Source: Elephas maximus indicus (Eukaryota > Chordata > Mammalia > Proboscidea > Elephantidae). From it: DNA of 64,000 nucleotides. The DNA is taken from positions 93,984,968 to 94,048,967 of the forward strand of contig NC_064830.1 of assembly GCF_024166365.1 (NCBI RefSeq). Reading direction: 5' to 3'. Positions 12,401-24,400 of this stretch are shown here, piece after piece. Within the stretch, counting starts at the first letter, position 1. Each line of letters begins with the position of its first letter. Position numbers and translations under genes: made by a program. Below the pieces are notes generated by a model, which did no database searches, was not told the origin of the DNA, and saw only the letters and a program-made list of their open reading frames with translations.

Positions 12401-15400
12401 CTCCCCCCTCTCATTTCTCAGATGGGGACATTGAGGCCCAGAGTGGGTGAGGGAGCTGCCCCAAGGCCACACAGCAAAATGGTGGCAGGCTGCACTGAGG
12501 ACCCAGGTCTCGACCCTTCCTGCCCCAGGCAGAGCCCACCATCCTGGCCATTTCCCAGAAGTGAGGAAAACAGTGTGGGCAGCTCCAGTTGTCTCAGTTT
12601 CCCACTTCCCGACCCCCATCCTGGCCCAGCCTGGCTGAAGCCACAGGGGCTAGATGCAGAGGGCTGGAAGCCTGGGACCCACTCTGTGCCCTCAGACAGG
12701 TTGCCCTACTCTTCTGTTGGCCTCTGTGACTGCCGGTCCAACCTGCCCCCCAGGTGGTGGTCAGGAGGTGATGAGGACCCAGCAGGTCCCTGAGCCTCCC
12801 TACACCCTCCTAGCCCCCTCACCGAGGTCTCCTGTGTCCGGCCATTGTAGTGCACTCGGACAAACGGGTCAGATGCGCCATTCCGGTCCTTCGGGGCCAG
12901 GTCCCTGGGGAAGGGAGGGATTGACTTGTCTCCCAAGCCCCCCCCCCGCCCCTCCCTCCCTGACTACCACCCTGCCACCGTGGGTAACTTGTACCCAGTG
13001 AAAGGTCTGGGCTCCTCGGTCTGCCTCTGTCAAGTGGTTTGACTGTGGACAGGGCCCCTCTCCATTCTGGGCCCTGACTCCCATGGTTGTCCCCCATGTG
13101 CCCAGACCTAGGATCCCCCAAGGTGGAAGCCTCAGCTCCTTCTGACTGGGCAGCTGCAGACCAGCTGCCACCCTGCAGTCTGATGGGGGGGATGGAATTG
13201 TAGCCATGGCAATAGCCCAGGCCACGGGCCCCACTGCCCTCTGCTCCGGGAGCAGCCTTGGGCAAGGGCAACCTCTCTGAGCCTCCCTTTCCTCCGAAAT
13301 AAAAGAGATGACAATCCCTAAGTGAGATAACAGCCTTCTAGAACAGCTGCCCCACAATATGCCCCTAATGGGGAAGGGTCGAGATGTGGGGCGCAGATCG
13401 CCCTTCCCCTCTCTGCACAGATGGGGCTTTACAGAGGCCAGCCTGGTCACAGCACCCTGACTTAGAACCCTCTGGAGAACTGAGGCCCACCCTCTTCCAC
13501 ATGGTACAAATACCCTTTCTGCCTTTCTCCTTTCCCATATTTTAGGTTGTAAGCCTCTCCTGCTTGCTCTCCTTCTCCCTCAGAACTAAGGGAATTCCAG
13601 AGTTTGGCCTTAAAAATCTGCCTAGAAAGGTGAGAAAATGTTCTTTCTTCCCCTGCAGCAAATCGGGCTTTCTGTGCTGCCTCAAAACTCCAGCAATGGC
13701 CCAGCCATTCTGTCCCCAACAGTCTCAAGAGGACAGAGCTGAGAGAGGAGATTCCTGGAAGGAGAGGAGGTGAAGGGAGAAAAGCTTTGGCAACTGGGTG
13801 GCTGGGAGAAGGGCCCCTGAGCCCCAGGAGCTTGGCAGCATTGGTGAGTATGCTCCCAGAGAGCTGGGCCACAGGAGGAGGGGGTGAGCGTGGGGCAGTG
13901 TGTGAGGAAGTGGCGAGCATCAGGAGGGGCGTGTCTTCTGTCCACAGCCAACTGTTTTCCACCCAGGGCTGTGCTTCTTCACCGTCCAGCTCCAGAGCAA
14001 AAGTAAAGCCGGGGAGGGGGGTGGGCAGTCACAGAATGTCCACCCTCCTGCCAGCCCCACCCTCTCCTTACAGCAGAGAAATCTTCACCCCAGAGAGGCT
14101 GGCGGGCCACCCGCCCGGGCACATGCGCCCCACAGTGCTGGCTGGACACTGTCCTCCCTGGGGGCACCACCCTGTGGAGGTGGCCTTAGAGCCAGAGAGG
14201 AAGGAGCTTTCTCACGGAGAGTGTGTGACTCACACCCAGGCCCAGACAGAAGCAGGCCTGCAGCTAAAAATACCTTGGTGGGGGGGGGCTGCCGCAGGTG
14301 ATTCAGGCTCACGGAGCAGGCACCCAACTTCCCATCTGAGTCACTGCCTCTGCTGGGGAGATCCCCCATCCACCCCCGCCATTTGGAGATTCTCACCCTC
14401 CCACCCTGCCAAAGACCTCCCCGTGTACGTGTAAAGTACGTATGTACATGCATGCACACACACACACGCGTGCCAAGTTTGTGTGGGGTTAAACCCTCTC
14501 TGTGATGCCTAAATCCCACCATTAGAATACCATCTCGTCCCCTAAGGGACCTATTTTCCTGAGCAGGTCTCCCGGGAAACACCTTCCAGTCAGGGAAGCC
14601 CCCTGGATCCTCTCTAGAAAGCAGGCCTTGGTGGGAGGAGGCAGAGCTCTGGAGCCAGGAAGGGGAGGAGGCTCAGCAGCTTCCATGGGTTTCTCTAGCA
14701 TCATGGGGTCCCTGCAGGCCCACTGCCCCAGTCTCCAGTCCCAAGTCTCACCTGGCCTCCAGTACAGAGCAGCGCAGCCGGCGGGTCCCAGTCCCAGACA
14801 CCACTTCCAGCCGCAGGTGGATCTCTCCCTGCACCTCCTCATCGGGGTCCACCTCCGTCAGGTGGGCCCACCCACTGAAACCTGTGGGCAGAGGCTCAGC
14901 AGGGGCCTGGCCTTTCTCTCTGCGCCCTCCACCCTCATCCCCCACCAGGTGCCAAGGGGCCGCTCCATAATCCCCTCAGACTCTTCTCAAGCACCTGTGA
15001 GGTGGGGGCTGTTATTCCCAGTGACTGATGGGGAAACTGAGGCTCAGAAGCTGAGCAACAGCAGGTGGAAGAGCCAAGATTAGAATCCAGGTCCTGGTAA
15101 CTCCAGGGCCTGTGCCCTCACTGTTGTGCCATGCTGCATTCGGCAGCCCCCACTTGTCATGGGATTGCCCTCTCTGTCCTGAGTCTCTCCATCTTAAAAC
15201 AAGGGAAGCGTGCTTCTCTGCTAGGGCTGCTTGGAGAAGGGCCCGAGGCCCAAATGAGGAAGTGACAAAGGACCCCAAGGAATGGCATCATTGTGGCTGC
15301 TGGGGTCCAGAGGGGCTATCCAAGGCTGTGGGCAGCAGAGGCCTCTGGCCTGGCAAGGGCCACAGGCACTGTGAGTCAGCAAAGTCCCTTCCTCTCCCCC

Positions 15401-18400
15401 CCGCCCACATGCCTGCCCCAGCCTCAAAGACAGGAGCAGGTGTGTGCTGGGAAGCCCAGGAGACGCTCAGGCCAGCAGAGCCTGAAGCACCTACAAGCTC
15501 CTTGTCTGAACCCTCGCCGAGATGGGACTCACCCCGGGAAGGCAGGACCTGCCCAAGGTCATACAGCAACCTTATCGGCATCCCAGGAATCACACCATGG
15601 GCCCTTCAGCCCCCAGACATGACCCCTCAGACTGACGACAGAATGGGGACCCCATGAGCCACAGAAGGAGCTGCCCGATGGGGAAGAGGGACACCCACCC
15701 TTCAGCAATGGAGTAGGAGAAGGCCCCTTCCCCTGCCTGTACCAGGAGAACCCAAACCTGCTGCTGTCTAGTCAATGCTGACTCAGAGTGACCCTATGGG
15801 AGAGAGCAGAACTGCCCCAGAGGGTTTCCGAGGAGTGGCTGCTGGATTTGAGCTACCAACCTTTTGCTTAGCAGCTGAGCTCTTAACCACTGTGCAACCA
15901 GGGCTGCAGAGGCCTCAAATCCCACCACCAGCAGCACCTCTTTACCCCAGAGAAGATGCCGTCCCAAACCAGAGGCTAAACGGGGTCCCGGAGTCCTGAG
16001 GCAGGGGGTGCAGGAGATGGCCACAGGCCCAGGCTTTTGGAGGTTGGAATGAAAGAGCCTAGAGGGAGGGTCCCAGAGCGCGAGGAAGGCAGGGACCAGT
16101 GAGGAAGTTCAGAGGGGATCAGAGGAGGGGGCAGCAGGAGCTGGCGGTGGGCTCCCTCCCAGGGATCTTACCCTTAGGGTGGGCAGCCAGAGTGTCCCGC
16201 GTCAGGCAGACCTTCCCGATAACATCATCCCGGCTGGAGAGTGGAGCCAGAGTCAGAGCTGGGTGGGGCTATAACACCTGTCCCCTGGGAGCCCAGGACC
16301 CCTGCCCTCACAGTTCGGGACCCCTGTGGGGAGCAGTCCAGTTGCTCCAGCCACTCGTGGGGGGCCATCAGAGCAGGACCCATGACAAGGGCCAGTTCTG
16401 GGAGACTCTTCTCCTGCAGGCGCTGGATTCTGGGCACTTGCATGGGCACGTGCTGCTTCTGCAGACGAACCAACATGTGTGCCCTCATACCTGCTAAGCT
16501 CATGCTCTGGGTGCCCATTCATGGCTCACTCCCCCATGCACACCTAGCCCGTACGCACTGGTGCACACACACAATTCCTGCATGTGCACACATACCATGT
16601 CGTGCAGGCACCATGAATCTACATTCACAGACACCCACCTGCTCAAACCCTGCATCCGTCAACCCCTCCTGGGTTCCCCTTCCCTCTAGGTACTGAAGGG
16701 AACAAACATAGAAGGGTATACACACAGAAGGGCTGCAAAGAGGATGCAAAGCACCCAGTGGAACCAGCAGTGAAATGGGCCAGGGAGGGGGCAGATGTTC
16801 AATGCCAGACCCCATGTGAAAAGTGGTGCCCACTCACCTGAGGGCATCCTCGTCCATGACATAGAAGGCCACAGAGTGGAAGGTGGGGGGCAGGTGCACT
16901 TGATACTCCTCACCCCAGAAGGGGCACAGGGTCTTCCACACCGTGGCAGTCCTACAGGAGAAGCCTTTAGCATCTTCCCAGGCCACTCCCATGCCCTGGG
17001 CTAGAGCAAGGCGGGAGGCTGTGTAAAGGGAGCCCATCTTTGTCCACAACCCCTTCCCACACCCAGTGAAGACAATTGGCTCTGTCCTCTGATGTCTTCT
17101 TGTCCTAGATTCCATCCTCCACCAACACTCATTCCTTCCCTGATTTTCCTCTACCCTAAGTGGGCCAGAGGCCTGTGTCTTTCAAGCCGTTTTACGTTTA
17201 AGGAAACTGAGACTAGAGGTGGTAGTAGCTGGCCTTAGGTTACACGGCACAGTAGCAGCAGAGCCGGGACCAGACCTGGCCTCCGAGCCCCACCTCAGGT
17301 ACTGATGCTGAGCGGACTCACTGAGGGTGGAGGCAGGAGGCTGGCCAACCTGACTTTGGAGCAGGGCAGTCCTCCCGGGAGGGACTGGGATGAAGATCCA
17401 CAAGGTCTTATCTGGGCAGGTCCTCACCCAGCTCAGGCTAAACTCCTGGGCATCTGAGCCTTCAACTCACGGGACTCCACAGGGTATGTTTGTATGGGGA
17501 GCTAAAGCCTCCCAGGACTGGCATGAAAGCTCAAGGAACCACCTTCACCCCAGCCACTTCTCAGGCAGGTCACTTGAGCTCTGGGGCCTCAGTGTCCCTG
17601 TCATTGAGACAATCAGAGCCACCATACCCCTCTCCCTGCCTTGATGGCCGTGGTTTAGAGAGAATCTAGAGAAAAGACTGGGGTCCTGCTTGCAGGTAGG
17701 GAAGAACTGTAGTCTGGTGGCCTTGGCCAGGGGTCGGCAATGGAGACTCAGGCAAGCAGAGCAGCTGGAGCACCTCTGGCCATTCACCTGGAGACAGGGG
17801 TCTGCATGAGGGAGGGGACAGGACATCAAAGACCCTGCCTTAGGCCTGGCCCAGAGATGGGGAGACCCTGTGTGCAGTAAAGGATTAACTCAGTCTCATG
17901 TCCACACCCTGCACATTAAGGTTTGGCTCTTGACTTGCTCCTGGGATGTAACCTTTAAGCCCTTGGAATATCCTGCTTGATAAGAGTGTCTTTGTTCACC
18001 CAGGCCCCTGGGCCATGCCAGATAGTCTATGCTCACAGTGCGATTTATAGTGGGAGCCTTGGGCCCTGTGCTATGGATTTGACCTCGAGGGGTTAGAGAT
18101 GAAGGTCAGCCACTCGGGTGTTCAGCCATGTCTGTATGACCAACTCCAGTAAAAACTCTGGACACCAAGGCTCAGATGAGCTTCCCTGGTTGGCAACACT
18201 CCACGTGTGTTGTCACACATCATTGCTGGGAGAAGCAAGCATTGTTCGCAGGACTCCACTGGGAGAAGACAACTGGAAACTTGTGCTTGGTGTCTCCTGG
18301 ACCCTGCCTCATGCACCTCTTCCCTTGGCTGATTTTAGTCTTTATCCTTTTGCTATTAATAAACCACAACTGTGACAATAATGGCTTTTCTGAGTTCCAT

Positions 18401-21400
18401 GAGTCCTTCTAGTGAATTATTGAACCTGAGAGTGGTCTTGGGGACCCCCAAACAGCACAGTGGAGGAAGGGGCATCCAGGGAAAGTGATCCTTCTGGGAA
18501 TAGGCTGGAGACTCCCAGCCTGGAGAGGAGCAGTCTTTATGGGGGTAATCACTGTGGAACTGTCTCAGGGGAGGGTGCCCCGAGTTAGAGCAAGGACCAG
18601 GGTGGGGAGAAGAGCATTGTAGAAGGAGCTCAGGCTTTGGAGTCAGCCAGGCTTGCGTTGTAGTCTAGCTTTGCCACTTACTAGATATGTGACCTCTGAG
18701 CCTCAGTTTTCTCACCTGTAAGCAAGGTTTAATGATACAGTATCTGGCTCATTGTAAGAATTAAATAGAGACAGTGCTCAATTAAAGGAGAGCCATTGTG
18801 ACATGGTTATAAGCATCACCACCATTTCTCCCTCATGAGCCAGAGGCCCTTGGCCAAGCTCCCAGCCCCACATAGGTAATCACTGACCAGGTGTGTCAGG
18901 GCATGGTTAGGGGGGTCCCCAGGGGATTAGGTGCTCCAAGCCCTCACCCATCTCTGCACAAAATCCACCCCCCACTGGGAGTGTGAGATGGAGTGAGCAG
19001 GGGAGGTGAAGTATGCTCAGGGAGGAAGACCATCTCAGCCCCTAGTCCTGGGGGGTGGGCAGTACCTGATAATGGGCTCATTGTCCACCTTCACAATGCA
19101 GTAGGGGTCACTGCTGCCGGTGCTGCAAAACAGACAAACGAGAGGAGGGGGTGAGCAGGAGGTCAGCCAAGGACAGGCCTCCTAGCCCGCTTCCCAGGTT
19201 CTCGGTGACCCCAGGAAAAGGTTTTGGGGTGTTGGACCAGGGTCCAAAGGCTTTTCAGCCCAAAACATGTGTCCCCTGCTCAGTCTGGGTGGGAGGTGAT
19301 GAGGAAAAGATAGGAGTCCACACCAAAGCTCCCCTGCCCAGGCCTGGGGGGTGGAGGGAGGAGAGGGATACACTGCTCATGCCTCTGTGGGGAAAGGGTG
19401 CTTGTTCCTGCCTACCCCACCCCACCCCACCCCAGCTGGCCTGTTCTGGGGAGGCAGGGGACAGCAGTCAGAACAGCCTGCCTGGGGCTCCCCTTTGCTC
19501 TTGCTGTGCCTCCTGCCTGGAATGTCCTCCCACTTTTCCCAGCCTCAGTTCCCCTCTAAGGACCCCCAGTCCCAGAGGCTGGGGGTACTACTCGTTGGGA
19601 CCCTGCTCGGCTCTCCCTCACCCCCCAGCACTGCTCAGGATGCAAAGACATCAGTGCTTCCCTCACTGACTACCTGCTACTTGACGTGTGGACCGTTGCT
19701 GTGGCCCCAGGCCTAGCCCAGGGCTCGGCACAGAACAGGGGTGCTGTGAGTGTTTGTTGAATGAGTAAGCAGTTAAATAAGAAAATACAACCGTCTGCCC
19801 TCAGGAGCTGCCAGCCATCTGGGAAAGACAAGGACTGGGGACAGCAAACCAGGGACTGCACAATTGGATGTGGGGCTGTGGGGGATTCCTGGAGTTGGAG
19901 GGGCGTCCAGCCAGGCTCAGGGATGGTACTGTGAAAGGGGGGAAGGGAGGACACCCTGGAGAACTGCCGCATCAGCCTGGGGTCCATTAAAAGGAAGTAT
20001 GTATTTGCATGTCAGAAATTTTTTTTTTTTTTTTTTTTTATGTCAGAGGTTGGGGAATTCCAAGCCCTGCTTCCCTTCTCAAAAGGGGCCCCACTGGCAG
20101 AGGAAGCCACTCAGGAAAAACATCTCCAAAAGCTCTCCTGACAATGGAAATCCCTGCCAAAACTCAGTTTTCCCACCTGTAAAGTGGGAATTCTAATCCC
20201 AGCTGATAGGGTTGCTCAGTCAATGTTAGCGCAGCCTGAGACTCCTTGCTCATCTGCCTGTAAACTACCCCCACCATTACCCAAGAGCCCCGCCTCCAGG
20301 GAGCCCTCTGTGAACACTCCAGCTTGCATCCCACCCACCCCAAAGCCAGAAGACTCCAGGCCTCAAGCAATCAGCCCCCTGTGTACCCCAAGTGGTAGGC
20401 TGGGCCGAAGAGCCAGGAGCCGGGCACGTACAGCCGATTCTTCATTATTGGTGGTAGTTATGTTCTACAGAGTTGCTGCAAACACTGAATTAGTGAATTC
20501 TGAGCCATTGTTCCTACAGAATGTGCACAGTCAGGTTCCTCCGAGCCTCTGGCCTGATTTTTGTCAGGAAGTAAATACATTTTTTTATGTGTTTCTGTTT
20601 AAAAAACCAGAACCAAAACCAAACCCGTTGCCATTGAGTCCATTCCGACTCATAGCGACTGTAGAACAGAATAGAACTGCCCCATAGAGTTTCCAAGGAG
20701 CGCCTGGTGGGTTCGAACTAACCTTTTGGTTAGCAGCCGTGGCACTTAACCACTATGCCACCAGGGTTTCCGTGTTCCTGTTTAAGGACACCTTATTTAA
20801 TATATATTGTTGACTCATTAACACTAAACTCATGGCCAACAGCGCTGAAACATGTGCCTGAAGGAAGCTTATCTAACACACGTGTTTTCCCCGTAAGGCA
20901 CGTCACAGCCTTCTTGAGCTTAGAACACTAGACAAGCACTTCAGCACGATTCTTGGGGGCCATTTTAAACAGTAAAATGGCCACAAAAAACACAAAAATG
21001 CCGGCAATAAACACACCATGTAAAGGACCCTTGTTCCCAGTGTTGGAGCTGAGACAAAAAGGCAAAGTGTCGCCTTGGTAGACCTCAGCTAGGAATGTGC
21101 ACGTCGGGCAACTCGAATTTTGTGCTGCTTGCAATGTGCATGACCAGGAATGACTGCGAAAGTGCCATGAGTATTGATTTGGGGGTTACAAATGAATTTT
21201 AGCAAGTAGGTAAATTCGCAAATTTAGAACCCACCAATGAGGAGCAACTGTGTTTGTACAAGGAGCTCAGATCAGGGTAGGCTAAGGTGCGCAGGCTCTG
21301 CGACTCTCTGGGCTTCCCCCAGCACAAGGCCACCGCTGCCCTGCTACCATCTCTGACTCAGTGGCCCTTTGGGGGCAGAAAACCTCTTGCTTTTCTCTGT

Positions 21401-24400
21401 GGGCCCAGCACTGCCCCGTGCTCAGCTCTGCCCCGTGCTCAGCTCTCACACAGTGACCGAATACGTGAATGGATTCATGAATGAATGGTGAGGCTGGGGC
21501 TAGTGTTTCAGGCAGAATCACTGGTGTGGGCAAAGGCCTGGAAGCCGAGACAGATGGGGGGTGCTGAGGCAGCAATGGGCTGGGTGGCTCGATCACAGGG
21601 GTGCAAAGGGGACAGTGTCAGAGTGGGTGGAGGTCAGGTTTAAGAACCAGGGCCCGACTATGGCTCCCTGGTGGACTGTTAGAACCTGTTCCCCTTGCCA
21701 GTGCCCTCAGCCCCACTGAGGCCCCTAAGCTGCTCCCCTCTCCCACTTCTCCTTTCCAGCCAGCCGCCTCTGGCCCTGCCCGGCTACTTGTGGGACCTCT
21801 ATATTTAGGCCCGTGGCAGTTTCCAGGCTGCGGAAGGGGGAGGATCAGGGCAAACCCCAAAATAGTCCCAGGCCCATCCCCAGGGCCACTGGGTGTGGGA
21901 GCTAGTGGGTCACTGGTCACCATGAGACTCAACTCCTGCCTGGCTGACTCCGGTACCCAGGGACAGGAGACAGTGGGAAGGAAACAAGGTGGGTGCAGGC
22001 AGGCTCTAGATGCGGTTGGTGATGGGGGACAGAGCTGTGCTTGTGGCCTTAGTGGAACAAAAACCCATGAATGGAAGTGGCAGAGAGGCAGGTGGCAGCT
22101 CTGTGTGAGGACAGCTCCCTCCTCAGAACTATCTCAGTCAAGATGGACCATTATGGAGTTTTAGGGTCATGGTTTCATGGGACATCCCAGTTAATTGGCC
22201 TAATGACATGTTTAGTTCTTCTGTTCTACCTCCTAGTTTGTTGTGTAGTGCCTTGGGTCTTAAAAGCTTGCATGCAGCCATCCAAGGCACAACAATTGGT
22301 ATCTATTCACCTGGAGCAACAGAGGAAGAAGGAGAGTCAGAAGCAGGATGAGGAAATGGAATGTGTGGCTAATTGCTTCCTTTGCCATGAGACCAGAAGA
22401 GCTGGATGGTGTCCAGCTACCATTACCGAACATTTTGATCAAAGACTCCATAGTAGAATTCTGATCAAAAGGGGGAAAATATAGAACAGAATTTCAAATT
22501 CTCAGGGACTCCAGACTTTCTGGAGCCACGAATGCTGCCTAAATACCTGAAACTTGCCCTAGATAATCTTTAAACCTTAAACCAAAAATATCTCCTAAAG
22601 TCTCCTTAAAATCAAACCATAGTTTAGCTTAACTAGTAAAAAATGTCTGCCTTGAGCATTATGCTTTTTTAAGAACTATCTATATGGGATCAAACTGACA
22701 ACAGCAACTCCGAAGATGAGACAGGAACCTTAGGAGGCAGTGAGTTTATATAAATGAGGGAAGAACAACTCAGTAAAGGAGGGTAAGTACGGTTACACAA
22801 CTAGAAAAACGTAATTAATGTCACTGAAGTGTATGAGTAGAAACCGTTGTACTGGTGTATGTTCTGCTGTATATATTCTCAACAACAAAATTAAAAAAGG
22901 ACCACTATGGGAAGTGGTGAGCTCCCTGTCTTCAGAAGTGTGCGAGCCCCGACCGGAGGAGACGCTGTTCAGGAGACGGCACTCAACACGGACCACTTTT
23001 CTTCTCTAAACCTCTGCAACCCCCGCAGCCAAATGCTTTGCATAGGATTTGTGAGGCTCCTGCCCACTGAACCCCACAGCAAGCTTGCAACCTTGGTCCA
23101 GCCAGGATCCCTGGCCCATTCCAGCAGCAGGCAGAGTGGATTTGACCCCCGACTTCTTTACCTACTGTGTGGCCTTGGCAAATTATTTAAATATCCTGGG
23201 CCTTGGTGGCATAGTGGTTAAGTGCTACAGCTGCTAACCAAGAGGTCAGCAGTTCGAATCCACCAGGCGCTCCTTGGAAACTCTATGGGGCAGTTCTACT
23301 CTGTCCTATGGGGTCACTATGAGTCAGAATCAACTCAATGGCAGTGGGTTTGGTTTTTGGGTTTGGGCCTTGGTTTCCCCATCTGCAAACGGAGCATATC
23401 TACCTTCTAAAAACCCGTTCCCACCGAGTCAATTCCAACTCATAGCGACCTCATAGGACAGAGTAGAACTGCCCCGTAGAGTTTCCAAGGAGCGCCTGAT
23501 GGACTTGAACTGGCAGCTTTTTGATTAGCAGCTATAGCTCTTAACCACTATGCCACCAGGGTTTCCATCTACCTTCGAGGGCTAATAAAAAGATTAAATG
23601 GGAAGGTCCTAGACATCTCTTATTCCTCCTACTATGGACCAGGTAGGTGTCCCTCAGGGACCCCGAATGTCAAGACAAATGAGTCATGGACCCTGCCCTC
23701 AGTCAGGCAGGCAGGCAGCCTGGGAAGGAGCAACTGCTACACAAGGGCTGCATTCTCACCCAGCAGACCCAAAGTGCTGGAGGGCACAAAGCCGGGGCAA
23801 GGCCTGAGAGAGCTCAGAAAAAGCTCTAGAGAGATGTTTGAGAGGGGTCCTGAAGGACGCATAGGAGTTTTCTGAAGGACTCTGAATTGAGTGCTGTGGA
23901 GGCAGAAGGCCTCAAATATATGCAAAGGTAGGTCTGTCAAGGGCAGTAGTCAAATGTGCAGGGCTGAGGGGGCTGTGGCCAGGTTTAAGGGAGGGTCAAC
24001 GGGTCAGAACTGTGTTAGAGGAGTCCACCAGGCACTACAGGGAAGGCAGGGAAGAGGTGGTGAGGGGAGGTGGGTAGGGCAGGTAGGGGGGCAGGTGATA
24101 AAAGAGATTCTGGAGGCAGAATCAACAGGACATGGGGGCCCCAGGATGAAGGCACCTTGCCCAAAGTCCCTCAGCTATGTAGAGGCAGGGCTGGGTGGGT
24201 GGGTGAGCACCTTGGTTCCCAGGTAGGCACAGCCCACGAGCCTCACTGCCCTGGGCTGGTAAGAGCCTGGAGCAAGCATTAGAACCAGCTGCTGTGGGGA
24301 CGGAGGGAGGTGACAGACGGAGGGGCTGCTCCTCCCAGCTGCCATCAGCCAGAGGAGGCCAAGATGACCTAGTTTCTGGTGCCAGCATGGGGGCTGCTTA

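Larger units (their letters stand above)
23130..23625 (+). repeat. MIR element broken by two SINEs
   Basis: Pieces 23130-23206, 23374-23407 and 23587-23625 read continuously as MIR once the two SINEs and one copy of each target duplication are removed. Confidence 0.65.

Noticed and set aside
12197..12793. 198-residue plus-strand open frame
   Set aside because: Antisense intronic sequence around RASA4 exon 7 and a MIR; no homology seen.
20928..21134. 68-residue minus-strand frame with a hydrophobic stretch
   Set aside because: Lies wholly inside the Tigger-like relic; no coding signal.
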